Below are positions 11,001-18,526 of a DNA stretch of 64,000 nt, piece by piece. Position 1 is the first letter of the stretch, and each line of letters starts with the position of its first letter. The DNA comes from JBBRBB01 sp963830175 (GTDB lineage: Bacteria > Bacteroidota > Bacteroidia > Chitinophagales > Chitinophagaceae). The notes under the pieces were generated by a model that was given only the letters and a program-made list of their open reading frames with translations, did not search any database and was not told the origin of the DNA. Both the position numbers and the translations under genes were made by a program. The stretch lies in the NCBI GenBank assembly GCA_963830175.1, contig CAWHKV010000002.1:310001-374000 (forward strand). The letters run 5' to 3'.

Positions 11001-12271
11001 AGTTTACGGGCAAAGGTTTTTTCAAAATCGTTAACCGGTGAAAGTCCCCTTGCCATTAACAGCGAGTTGATTAGTTCCGGTTGGCGGTAAGAAGGATCAC
11101 CAGTTATAGTAGGGTATAAATTATTAGCATAGTTGTCGGGAAGCGCATTGTCGGTTAAAGAAGGAATACTATCCTTATAGGGTTTTTGCTCACCCAAATC
11201 CATAAAACCCACGATGTTGCGGGTGTTTATGGTGCTACCCGTTCTATTGGTAACCCAAACTTCCATTCTTAAAATCTGAACCTGCGATTTTACTACAGGC
11301 AGATTTTTCATGGCTGCGTTATAGTTATTCTTGAAATATTGCGCCATTAAAAAGTGCCTATTCTCTTCGTAATCATCCAGCTTTTTGTTTATGCGCTGGC
11401 TTAAACCGCCGCCTTCCAATACGAGGGATTGCCTTTGGGACTTTTGGCTTGCAAGTGCAGCTGTAATGAACAATTTACCAAACTGCAACTGTGTTTTAAT
11501 ACCAAAAAGACTTTGGGCACTTGCCATCAGTGTTCCCTTAGCCTGGAATGAAATGTTACCTGCCTCTATTGACTTAATTATCTCATCATCCATTCCATGA
11601 TAATCTAGTTTCAACTGGTTCTCAAAATCGAAATTTGCCAGGGTATTATAACTTATGGGCAACTTAAGCTTATCGCCAATGTTTGCCATAATGTTTACAT
11701 TACTGTTCATGTTGAAATCCAGTCCACCATTTTTCCGGGCTTTCTCCGGTAATGTTGGGTTCTTTATATTTTGACCCTGGTAACCTATAGAAAGGTCTAC
11801 ATTTCCCTGTGGTTTTATATCAACTTTTAATCCTTCAGCATTGGCTGCAATACCAAAAATTCTATCGAAAAGCTGGTCGTAAACCCTAGGTTTGGGGCGC
11901 AGTGTTCGCCTGTTAAGATCTAACAGTAATTGTCCTCGTTGGTTAAAATACTCACGTTCATTGCGGTCTGCCTGAATGCGCATCATTTCTTCCAGCGATA
12001 AATAAGTGGGTTTACGATAAACGATGTCACCTATTTTTTCTGTGATATAAAATTGCCCTGTGGCGGGGTCGTATTCTATATCCTGTTTTAAAAAAGAGGT
12101 ATCGCTTAAATAAAAGGGATTGCGGTTTTGCCATGTAAAAGCATCTCCACGCCGGTCAGAAAATGGATAATGCAAACTATCAGCCGGTGCCTGCGCCTGA
12201 GCATAGCAACAAAAGCCCCATGAAAGTAGGGCTGCCAAAAGTAGTCTGTTAAATCCCCAAGATTTTCTCAA
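5033..12271 (-). CDS. sprA: Cell-surface protein SprA, type IX secretion outer-membrane translocon
   Basis: The largest gene here (2412 residues), typical for SprA/Sov, the giant beta-barrel through which the type IX secretion system exports cargo and gliding adhesins across the outer membrane. The signal peptide is visible (LLLAALLSWGFCCYAQAQA, about 10-28). The mature N-terminus has the SprA-type FYITEKIGDIVYRKPTYLS stretch (about 73-91), and the body is rich in alternating aromatic/polar strands ending in a barrel-like LRISLAPNQ. It lies 41 bp after ruvA on the same strand, an adjacency I recall from other Bacteroidota. Cargo recognition and the other T9SS parts (gldKLMN, porV) are not in the window. 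Confidence 0.96.
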   Translation of the reverse strand: MRKSWGFNRLLLAALLSWGFCCYAQAQAPADSLHYPFSDRRGDAFTWQNRNPFYLSDTSFLKQDIEYDPATGQFYITEKIGDIVYRKPTYLSLEEMMRIQADRNEREYFNQRGQLLLDLNRRTLRPKPRVYDQLFDRIFGIAANAEGLKVDIKPQGNVDLSIGYQGQNIKNPTLPEKARKNGGLDFNMNSNVNIMANIGDKLKLPISYNTLANFDFENQLKLDYHGMDDEIIKSIEAGNISFQAKGTLMASAQSLFGIKTQLQFGKLFITAALASQKSQRQSLVLEGGGLSQRINKKLDDYEENRHFLMAQYFKNNYNAAMKNLPVVKSQVQILRMEVWVTNRTGSTINTRNIVGFMDLGEQKPYKDSIPSLTDNALPDNYANNLYPTITGDPSYRQPELINSLLMARGLSPVNDFEKTFARKLDSTEYFYNQQVGFLSLNQQLQPDEVLAIAFQYTYNGKVYQVGEFSQDVTLDSTQGVQKVLFLKLLKATSQRTNLPIWDLMMKNVYSLDVSGLSPEDFRLNVLYQEPSGGVKRYLPESSPAVSGEPLISILRADRLNYRNDPQPDGYFDYVDGFTVLSQYGKIIFPVLEPFGKDLEILAFQGTPDTLKKKYVYYQLYDSIKAIAQTYANLNRYVLQGSVKGSSNAEIYLGAFNIPQGSVTVTAGGQPLIENVDYIIDYNLGSLKIINQAIINSGVPVNVQYENNASFGIQQRSFLGLRLDYLVNKKLAVGATLERLAERPFFTKTNYGEDPIRNTMYGVDFNYQSDFPALTRWLDKLPFYTTTANSTINAYGEAAVLKPGHPKQIGQGNEGLVYIDDFEGTRSSVDLRFPYVAWALASTPQGRFPEGLLNDSLAYGKNRAKLAWYNIEPTLQEKSSNSNPLQGNLDALSDPRVRAVYTNELFPQRTTNITDVLTSTFDMAYYPTERGPYNYTADRANIDADGRLIDPRKRWGGIMRNIDQTDFVTSNIEFIEFWIQDPFLLNRNSSGGKLYINLGNISEDILKDGRRFYENGLPTPTQPSAVDSSVWGRVPVNPFQITQAFSNDPNDRPFQDLGFDGLNNDDERSRRSKFLQDLATNFGTTSTVYQNSFNDPSNDDYKWYRDGSYDAANTGILGRYKDYNNPQGNSPIATGSSQFSPAATVYPDNEDLNRDNTLNETEEYYEYQIDLKPGMDVGLTKYITDKREIRPRYANGKDTVENWYLFRVPIEDFSNKYGSIPDFKSIRFIRMYLNDFQDSVVLRFASLDLVRNNWRSFTYYLDSQYIKLPENTNTNFNVLAVNVEENSSRQPIPYRIPPGIERVQSLSNNGVNLLQNEQSMSFKITNLQPGDGRAAFKTVNLDLRQYGQLSMFIHAESVIGQAPLGNGQLSAVVRIGQDFLDNYYEVKIPLTITQFGAVTGSEIWPDSNNLDFALQELVQLKIRRNTERYPIAKKYSEKMGNRTFSVKGNPNLGEVQGFLIGVENDSTVSASTEVWVNELRLSKLDEKGGYAALARVDMQLADLGTLSVSANTYTTGFGTIEQQVNERARQNLVQFDAALNLDAGKLLPGKTGISIPVYASINKTIFTPEYDPYDLDIKFKDKLNSAGNKRDSVRKAALDETTIKTFNLTNVRFGQSETRPKLWSISNFDFSYSFTKFTQTNPIVLINEIATHHGGVGYTYNANSKFIEPFKKKIKNQSPWLAPVRDLNVNPIPSLISFRADINRQFGTFVPRIVNTYDSKIEKVDTNYTKLFTVDRFYNLRWDLTRSLNVDFSASNFATVDEPRGLLNTQAKKDSVRNNFFDAGRNTLYQQRATLSYNLPLSKLPATDWITSRYSYTTTYNWIGASLLARYLGNTIENSQQHSVTGEFDFNRLYSKSKWLSKISAEDTDLQFGNEPTETTEGDTVITIKPRADVIKGLKGREKKVALQKWRAKKRAARLAAKKNKQPGAIGGLAKAGGRALTMVKRGSLNYTESYNSRVPGYRAGIGYDSKKFNSLQPGLDYVFGKQPDTTWLNEKASQGILVQDTLFNVMFQQNFQQQLNITAQLEPLKEFVIDLNIQKTFTKDYTELFKDTSALSTQFEHLNPLANGGFSVSYISFKTLFQKFDPNQVSPTFVTFQNNRIVVANRLAESNPYWNDLPDNEKFTDDGYPTGYGRYSQDVLIPAFLAAYTGKNASSVTLLDQSNPTIKSNPFSGIHALPNWRLTYTGLSRIPSLENIFNNITISHGYSSTLSMNSFTSALNYYDPLRLGAPAFVDTLSGNYVPFFLVPNLTIQEQFSPLFGVDITTNEQTSFRVEYAKSRQLSLSLYDYQLSEVRSTQISFGGSFRKKGVKFPIRLPFMKPDAENLTDLNVSLDLALRDDVQTNSRLDQASAYSTGGQKVLSIQPSVDYILNNRLNLKFYFDQQRIVPYISTSAPITNTRAGVQLRISLAPNQ

Positions 12272-12312
12272 CTTGCTGTGAACACTGGTTAGGTAGATTT
12301 TCTGCCGATAAG

Positions 12313-12900
12313 CTAAAGGTTTTTGAGTGCGAGTTTTATAATGTTTTCAATAGATAATTCTTCATTTGTTTGCTGATATACTTTCTTTAGTGCTACCTCT
12401 GCCATGTTGCGCGCAATACCTAAAGAAATCAATGCATTCAAAGCATCATGCTGAATATTATTCAATGCGGATGGTTCTAAAACCGTTTCATCAGCACTTA
12501 TCTTACCCACCTTATCTTTTAATTCCAGAACAATGCGTTCCGCGGTTTTTTTGCCGATGCCTTTAATTGCTTCTAATTGCCGGTTATTGCTTTGCACAAT
12601 TGCCCTTATAATCTCTAAAGGCTTCATACCACTAAGCATCATTCTTGCGGTTGATGCACCCACCCCCGATACGCTAATTAGTTGCAAAAAAAGATCTTTT
12701 TCACTTTGCTCAGAAAAGCCAAACAATGTGTGGCCATTCTCAGTGATGTGTAAATATGTCAAAAGCATGCCACTATCCAGATTGCTTATGAAAGAAAATG
12801 TATTCAGGCTTATGTTTAATTCGTAACCCACCCCGTTCACATCAACTATTACCTGTGCCGGTGTTTTTTTTACAAAATTTCCTTTTACAAATGCAATCAT
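12313..12900 (-). CDS. ruvA: Holliday junction branch migration protein RuvA
   Basis: DNA-junction-binding subunit that targets RuvB to Holliday junctions. At 195 residues it has the N-terminal OB fold (MIAFVKGNFVKK; VIVDVNGVGYEL), two helix-hairpin-helix motifs (SVSGVGASTARMM and AIKGIGKKTAERIV) and the C-terminal RuvB-binding three-helix domain (DALNALISLGIARNMAEVALKK). A consensus -7 element TATTTTTG lies on the minus strand at 12916-12923, 15 bp before the ATG. The next gene on the strand is sprA after 41 bp, so the two are likely co-transcribed. Confidence 0.97.
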   Translation of the reverse strand: MIAFVKGNFVKKTPAQVIVDVNGVGYELNISLNTFSFISNLDSGMLLTYLHITENGHTLFGFSEQSEKDLFLQLISVSGVGASTARMMLSGMKPLEIIRAIVQSNNRQLEAIKGIGKKTAERIVLELKDKVGKISADETVLEPSALNNIQHDALNALISLGIARNMAEVALKKVYQQTNEELSIENIIKLALKNL

Positions 12901-12915
12901 ACCAAACTAAGAAGT

Positions 12916-12923
12916 CAAAAATA
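12916..12923 (-). promoter_or_regulatory. Predicted -7 element of ruvA-sprA
   Basis: On the minus strand this reads TATTTTTG, a perfect match to the Bacteroidota -7 consensus TAnnTTTG. It sits just upstream of the ruvA ATG, implying a very short leader. The -33 element is not clear. Confidence 0.5.
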
Positions 12924-13065
12924 TGTTTTTCCCATGTAGAACAGGTAAATGCAATTCGATTTCTTTAGTGAATAAGACTGCATGTATAACCGTATTCTAC
13001 CTTAAAACGGATTTAAGAATGAAAAATTTATTTACAAGAGGGGAAATACAACAACGAAAAGTGCT

Positions 13066-16000
13066 TTATAAAACCTGTGTAATAACTCTTTTTTGACCGT
13101 TTATATTGTATATTTCAATGTCTTTAATTTGGGTTGGAATTACATTTATACCCCTCGCCGACTGGGACAAAAAGCTTACACCAAAGTATAGCTCCGTTCT
13201 TCTGGATGCTCCATTTTTGAAATGGATGATGGCGTATGTTTCGTCATTTTTAACCGGAATTGAAACCAGACCTGTATTACTCCTGAACATTTTCAGTTCT
13301 CCACGATTTTGAGATGCCGCCACCATAAAATTTCCATTGGCACTATTGAATGAGGCTAATGCCTTTCCATTACCCGGGATAAAAATACCGCTTTGCAGAA
13401 TAGATAGGGGTTTGAAATTGCCTTTTCCATCGCCCCTTAAAACCAGTCCGTTCAGGGCATCGTACCTGCCCACAGATACTTCTATTCCATAATCGTTTCC
13501 GTTTAATATTAAATCCAGGTTTCCATCGCCATCCACATCTTCAGCAACCATGGCAAAAATGCTTGAAAGCTGCGCCTGCAGGGGCAGGTAGCTAAGTGTA
13601 AATTTACCATCACCATCATTTCGTAAATAACAACTTTTAAAATCGGTAACCTTTGCTATGTAAGCTTTCTTTAACTCTCCCGAGTCGAGCATTTTGTCAA
13701 AGGTTGTTGTGGCAAATGATTTATAATCTTCAAACTTTCGCCTGAATTCTATCATTTGCTTTATCATATCGTCCCTGGTTTGTGCCGGAAATTCTTTTAG
13801 TGAACCATCCTGCGCAGGTAAGTAAATGGTTGGGATTGCATCAAAGCTGCCGTTGTTATCAAAATCGCCGGCATAAATTCTTACGGGAAATTTTTCAGAA
13901 GGACGATAATAAGAGTTTGAGCCTGTATTCCCTATAACAAAATCAATGTCCCCATCATTATCAAAATCGCCGGGAACAATGCTGTTATACCATCCTGTTA
14001 TTGCTTCCAGTTCTGTTTTGGTTTCAGTTAGTTTTCCATTAGCGTTTTTAAAGAAACGAACAGGCATGAATTCGCCTGTAAGTACTAGGTCAACCCAACC
14101 ATCATTATCATAGTCGGTCCATAAGGCATCGCACGTCATCCCTATATTTTGCAATGCCGGCGCCATGGATGCAGTTACATCGGTAAATTTTATGGTGCCG
14201 TTTTGTGTATCGTTGCGCAGAATAAAACTTGAAACCGGCATAGGGTATTTCCAGGGGGCAGAACGCCCTGCTACAAAAAGATCAAGATCGCCATCATGAT
14301 CAATATCAGCCGCCCGAACGCAGGATTTGCTGGTAAGATTTGCGGGCATGGCAAGAGAATCTAATGTAAAATTTCCTTTACCATCATTTACATAAAACTG
14401 GTCTTTGTAACCCGCATCATTTGCTTCGTTCTCAAACCCGCCTGAAGCAATGTAAAGGTCTAAATCGTTATCGTTATCGGCATCGAAAAGAAGCATGCCC
14501 ATATCTTCATGAGGCTTATTAATTTTATCTGCATTTTTAACCAATAACTTGCTAATGAATTTACCATCGGGTTGTTGTAAAAGTATTTGCGCGGAATAAC
14601 CATACGCTCCGCCCATAATAATGTCTTGCAAACTATCACCATTGATATCGCCTGCTGAAAGTGCCGGGCCAAATTCACTTAGTTTATGGGGTAGCAACCG
14701 CTGAATATTGAAATCTATAAAATCGAATTCTTCGTGATTAATACCGGCGTTAAGTGTTTTAGAAACTTCGGTAAACAAAGCATTACCGGTAGTTGCAGGT
14801 TTGTTCCATGTAAAAGAAGAGTTCGCATTTTTTTCGTCGGCCACTAATGTTTGATTAACCTTAACATTGGTAAACAATTGTAGTTTATTGTTTGGCCAGC
14901 GAATAATAACACTATCAATAATTGAAACAGAATCTAAACCAAAGTGTGCGCCACCCTGCATGGTTGACAGGTAACCACGATAAGGTGTATTTTCAAAGAC
15001 CTGCTGTTTGCCCTGGTAATAAAGTTCTGCCCACGACCCCAGACCATTAATGTTAGTAGCATTGCCTTTAAATGTAATATTCAGAAAGTTATTTGGCGTT
15101 TTTCTGTTCTGAAGATTATTCTCAAAAACGAATGCCTCATCATTAATGTTATTAACTACGTAATCGAGGTCGCCATCATTATCAAGATCAACATATGCAC
15201 CCCCATTTGAAAATGAGTTTTCATTTATTCCCCATTTCTCCTTCATGTTGGTAAATGTGAGATCGCCGTTATTGCGGAAGGCATAATTTTTAATCTTCAC
15301 CTCTGGTATCTGGCTTAACAGGTGTTGCTTGGTGGCAACATAATAAGACTGGTTTCTGAATGCAACAAAGTCGTGATCGGTTACATCTTTAGGAAAGCCG
15401 TTTGTAACGATGATATCCCGGTAGCTGTCATTGTCAAAATCGGCAACCAGAGGTGTCCAGCTCCAATCGGTTTCTGCTACATCACTGAAAAAAGAAATAT
15501 CGCTGAATATGGGTTCACCAATTGAATCGTTGCTGTTTACGCGGGGCCCGTTATTTAATTGTAAAACGTTTCTTACATACTGGTACTGGTAGCCAAAATA
15601 ATCGCTGTTTTGATAGGTTTGATAATTGTTTGGATTGAGCATAAGTTTCTTTCGGTAATTGTCTTCAGGGCTCATGTCTAATTCAATTACATCAACCAGT
15701 CCGTCGTTATTAATATCTGTAATATCCTGTCCCATTGAGTTGGCGGAAGTATGCTTAAAATAAGTGTTTGCTTCATCAGTAAATGTTCCATCCCCATTAT
15801 TAATAAACATGATGTTGGTGGAGAGGTAATCGTTTGTTACATAAATATCCTTCCATCCATCTTTATTAATATCTGTTATAGTGGCGGCATGTGTATAGCC
15901 CTCTATGGTTATGCCAGCCTGTTTAGAAATATTTGTGAAATGCGGATGCCCCAAAGAATCACTGCCGTCATTCCTGTAAAGTCTTCCGGTACTGGGAAAG

Positions 16001-16638
16001 CTGCCGTCTTTAAAAAGTTTTCTGAACCTGTTGGGGTAATCGTTGGGAAGAATTTCATTAACGGCTAAATACATATCAAGATCGCCATCATTGTCATAAT
16101 CAAAAAAGTTAGCCATAGTGGAGTGCGTGGAATCGTTTAGTCCATAGGCGGCTGCTTCATCTTTAAAAATAGGGATGCCATTTTTCACACCCTGGTTTAT
16201 ATATAAGATATTTTCTCTCATGCCCCCGTCATGGTTTATGGTTGCGCAAACATACATATCCATTAACCCGTCATTATTTATATCAACCACAGATATGCCC
16301 CTAAACCATTTGCCTCCGCCGCCAACGCCAGCTGCTTCTGTTACATCTTTAAATTTTAGATCGCCCTGGTTTAAATACATTTTGTTCGAGACAAGATTTC
16401 CGGTGAAATATATATCCTGTAGTCCATCGTTATCAAAATCTCCAATGCCTACGCCACCACCATTATACACATTGGCAAAATCGAGGACATTAACAGAATC
16501 GGTTTGTTCAATTTTATTATTAAAATGAATACCGGAATGAGAAGAAGAAACTTTTGTAAACAAGTTATCATTGCTGCATGATGAGGTTAAAACAATAAGA
16601 GTAGCAATAAGAAAAAAAATAGGGGACCGCAATTTCAT
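13066..16638 (-). CDS. Giant FG-GAP/VCBS-repeat lipoprotein with ASPIC/UnbV domain
   Basis: An 1190-residue outer-surface lipoprotein. The signal peptide ends in a lipobox-like LTSSC near residue 21. I count about fourteen calcium-loop repeats of the form D-x-D-N-D-G-x-x-D (for example DFDNDGLQDIY, DYDNDGDLDMY, DVDGDGNLDLI), consistent with two beta-propellers. Between them, at about 530-610, is an ASPIC/UnbV-like domain (NGLGSWAELYY; GGAHFGLDS; IIRWPNNKLQ). Such proteins commonly follow SusC/SusD pairs in Bacteroidota and are presumed to bind or process glycans or glycoproteins; no catalytic function is proven. A strong hairpin terminator separates it from susD upstream, so it may need its own promoter or read-through. 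Confidence 0.9.
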   Translation of the reverse strand: MKLRSPIFFLIATLIVLTSSCSNDNLFTKVSSSHSGIHFNNKIEQTDSVNVLDFANVYNGGGVGIGDFDNDGLQDIYFTGNLVSNKMYLNQGDLKFKDVTEAAGVGGGGKWFRGISVVDINNDGLMDMYVCATINHDGGMRENILYINQGVKNGIPIFKDEAAAYGLNDSTHSTMANFFDYDNDGDLDMYLAVNEILPNDYPNRFRKLFKDGSFPSTGRLYRNDGSDSLGHPHFTNISKQAGITIEGYTHAATITDINKDGWKDIYVTNDYLSTNIMFINNGDGTFTDEANTYFKHTSANSMGQDITDINNDGLVDVIELDMSPEDNYRKKLMLNPNNYQTYQNSDYFGYQYQYVRNVLQLNNGPRVNSNDSIGEPIFSDISFFSDVAETDWSWTPLVADFDNDSYRDIIVTNGFPKDVTDHDFVAFRNQSYYVATKQHLLSQIPEVKIKNYAFRNNGDLTFTNMKEKWGINENSFSNGGAYVDLDNDGDLDYVVNNINDEAFVFENNLQNRKTPNNFLNITFKGNATNINGLGSWAELYYQGKQQVFENTPYRGYLSTMQGGAHFGLDSVSIIDSVIIRWPNNKLQLFTNVKVNQTLVADEKNANSSFTWNKPATTGNALFTEVSKTLNAGINHEEFDFIDFNIQRLLPHKLSEFGPALSAGDINGDSLQDIIMGGAYGYSAQILLQQPDGKFISKLLVKNADKINKPHEDMGMLLFDADNDNDLDLYIASGGFENEANDAGYKDQFYVNDGKGNFTLDSLAMPANLTSKSCVRAADIDHDGDLDLFVAGRSAPWKYPMPVSSFILRNDTQNGTIKFTDVTASMAPALQNIGMTCDALWTDYDNDGWVDLVLTGEFMPVRFFKNANGKLTETKTELEAITGWYNSIVPGDFDNDGDIDFVIGNTGSNSYYRPSEKFPVRIYAGDFDNNGSFDAIPTIYLPAQDGSLKEFPAQTRDDMIKQMIEFRRKFEDYKSFATTTFDKMLDSGELKKAYIAKVTDFKSCYLRNDGDGKFTLSYLPLQAQLSSIFAMVAEDVDGDGNLDLILNGNDYGIEVSVGRYDALNGLVLRGDGKGNFKPLSILQSGIFIPGNGKALASFNSANGNFMVAASQNRGELKMFRSNTGLVSIPVKNDETYAIIHFKNGASRRTELYFGVSFLSQSARGINVIPTQIKDIEIYNINGQKRVITQVL

Positions 16639-16661
16639 CGCAATTAGTTAATAGTTGTAAA

Positions 16662-16701
16662 TATCAAAAAAGGCGAAGTAAAAACTTCGCCTTTTTTGAT
16701 A
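16662..16701. terminator. Strong bidirectional hairpin between susD and the FG-GAP gene
   Basis: A perfect 18-bp inverted repeat (16662-16679 with 16684-16701) around a 4-nt AAAA loop. The GC-rich core GGCGAAGT/ACTTCGCC is flanked by A6 and T6 runs, so it can act as an intrinsic terminator on both strands. It lies 18 bp after the susD stop codon and 23 bp before the FG-GAP gene start. Confidence 0.9.
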
Positions 16702-16719
16702 AAATATTTGAGAACTGTG

Positions 16720-18504
16720 TTAATATCCTGGATTCTGAACTAATGCACCCTGCTCATAATCTATTTGAGCCTGGGGAATTGGGAAATATTCATTTACCCC
16801 TTTCTTGAAAGATTTTCCACCAAGGTAAGTGCGCCTTGATTTTTCTTTATCTATGTATGCATTAAGAACATCAGCCATGTAACCTGTGTTATTTCCACCA
16901 GGAGTTACAGAGTAACGCTGAAGATCAAAGAAACGGTGGCCTTCCATACCCAGTTCAAGTTTTCTTTCGAACCATACTGCTTTGCGTGCATCTCCCTGGT
17001 TTGTCCATGAAGTTGTGTACAAACCAACTTTGTAGTTAGCTGCAGGTGTATTGGTGAAACCTTTTGAAGGATCTGAATTGTCAACATAAGTATGAACCCA
17101 TCCATCAGGATTTGCGGCTCTTGTTCTAACACGGTTTACGTAATCTCTGGCTTTGTTAAGATCACCAACTTCAACTTCGCATTCAGCAGCCCATAAAAGC
17201 ACATCTGAAAAACGAATCAGGTTTATGTTATTAGCAGTTACACCGCTTGTCCAGAAACTGTTATCAGTTAAGGAACCAGCCTGACTTTTGTAATACACGT
17301 TTTTAATTGGAGAATAAGGTCCGCCATTGTTTTGATCGCGAATCCAGTCATTGCCCGGGTGAAGACCCCAGTCAAGATAAGGAACACCCCTTCTGCCAAC
17401 TGTCCAGTCAAGCCTTGCGTCTAATGCTTCAGTTGATGGAGTGAATGGTTCTGTTGAAAGAATACCCTGGTCGTTTTTAACGTCCTGGCTGTTCCAGGTA
17501 TCAACTAAAGGAAGACCATTAGCATCAACCCTAAAAGAGTTAACCAGGCTTTGAGATGGCTGGTAAAAACCGCAGCAACCGCCGGGTCCGCCACTGTAAG
17601 GGAAGTTTAATACATCGCCCCAGTTTCCGTTACCACCATTCGAGTTATCGTTTACAGAAGTTTGAACGGCGAAAACTGACTCAGGATTATTTTGCGTTGC
17701 AGCATTAAAGTTGTTAGCATAATTCACCAGGTCGTATTTCTGACCACCGCTTGTTACACCATTAGCAATTATGTCTGTAAGCAAAGATTTTGCTTCGGCA
17801 TATTTATGTTCGAACATGTATGCTTTTGCCAGGTATGCTTTAGCTGCCCATGCATTTGCACGACCAACTTCAGACCATGTTGCGGGAAGATTAGAAGCTG
17901 CGAATTGAAGATCGGCTTCTATATTTGGCCAAATGTCTACATTGTTTGGAACGTTGAAGTTGTTTGCATTGTAGGTAACAGTTTCATCTACCCATGGAAC
18001 ATTGTTCCACATTTTTTTTGCTTCGAAATGATAATGTGCCCTTAGAAACCTTGCCTGCGCTTCAGTGAATAATTTATCATTATCAGACATATCGGTTGCC
18101 TGACCCATTACGCGAAGTACATCATTGCAACGTTGTACGCCATCATATACTGCACTCCATTTGTTATTGAAATAGTAGTTAGTTGGTGTTGGTGTATATG
18201 TTTCTATTGGCACGATATCCGGTTGATCACCGGGGTCAGAACCTTTGTAAGCGTCATCACTGGCCACTCCACCGTACACCCAATTGCTTCCGGCAGATTC
18301 CCATCCCTGGCCAGCCCCCCCATAACCATCTAACAGGGAGTAGGCACCAATCAATAAGCCTCTTACACCGGCACTGTTTGCCAGGTTGCTTGGATCTAAA
18401 GACCCTAAGGGGGCTTTATCCAGGAAGTCTTTGTTGCACGCGTATGCCACAATGGAAGCGGCAACAACGCTCACCATTATGATCCTAATTTTTATTCTTT
18501 TCAT
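16720..18504 (-). CDS. SusD/RagB-family nutrient-binding outer-membrane lipoprotein
   Basis: A 594-residue SusD-like protein that caps a SusC channel and binds the substrate at the cell surface. The N-terminal signal ends in VAYAC (lipobox, about residue 23), followed by the family hallmark NKDFLDKAPLG. Tetratricopeptide-like helices follow (QARFLRAHYHFEAKKMWNNVPW) and the C-terminal block FFDLQRYSV ... KKGVNEYFPIPQAQIDY, typical of SusD/RagB. It starts 22 bp after susC ends, the usual pair arrangement. The ligand cannot be read from sequence and no glycoside hydrolase is adjacent. Confidence 0.95.
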   Translation of the reverse strand: MKRIKIRIIMVSVVAASIVAYACNKDFLDKAPLGSLDPSNLANSAGVRGLLIGAYSLLDGYGGAGQGWESAGSNWVYGGVASDDAYKGSDPGDQPDIVPIETYTPTPTNYYFNNKWSAVYDGVQRCNDVLRVMGQATDMSDNDKLFTEAQARFLRAHYHFEAKKMWNNVPWVDETVTYNANNFNVPNNVDIWPNIEADLQFAASNLPATWSEVGRANAWAAKAYLAKAYMFEHKYAEAKSLLTDIIANGVTSGGQKYDLVNYANNFNAATQNNPESVFAVQTSVNDNSNGGNGNWGDVLNFPYSGGPGGCCGFYQPSQSLVNSFRVDANGLPLVDTWNSQDVKNDQGILSTEPFTPSTEALDARLDWTVGRRGVPYLDWGLHPGNDWIRDQNNGGPYSPIKNVYYKSQAGSLTDNSFWTSGVTANNINLIRFSDVLLWAAECEVEVGDLNKARDYVNRVRTRAANPDGWVHTYVDNSDPSKGFTNTPAANYKVGLYTTSWTNQGDARKAVWFERKLELGMEGHRFFDLQRYSVTPGGNNTGYMADVLNAYIDKEKSRRTYLGGKSFKKGVNEYFPIPQAQIDYEQGALVQNPGY

Positions 18505-18526
18505 AACTCGATTAATTTATTAAATG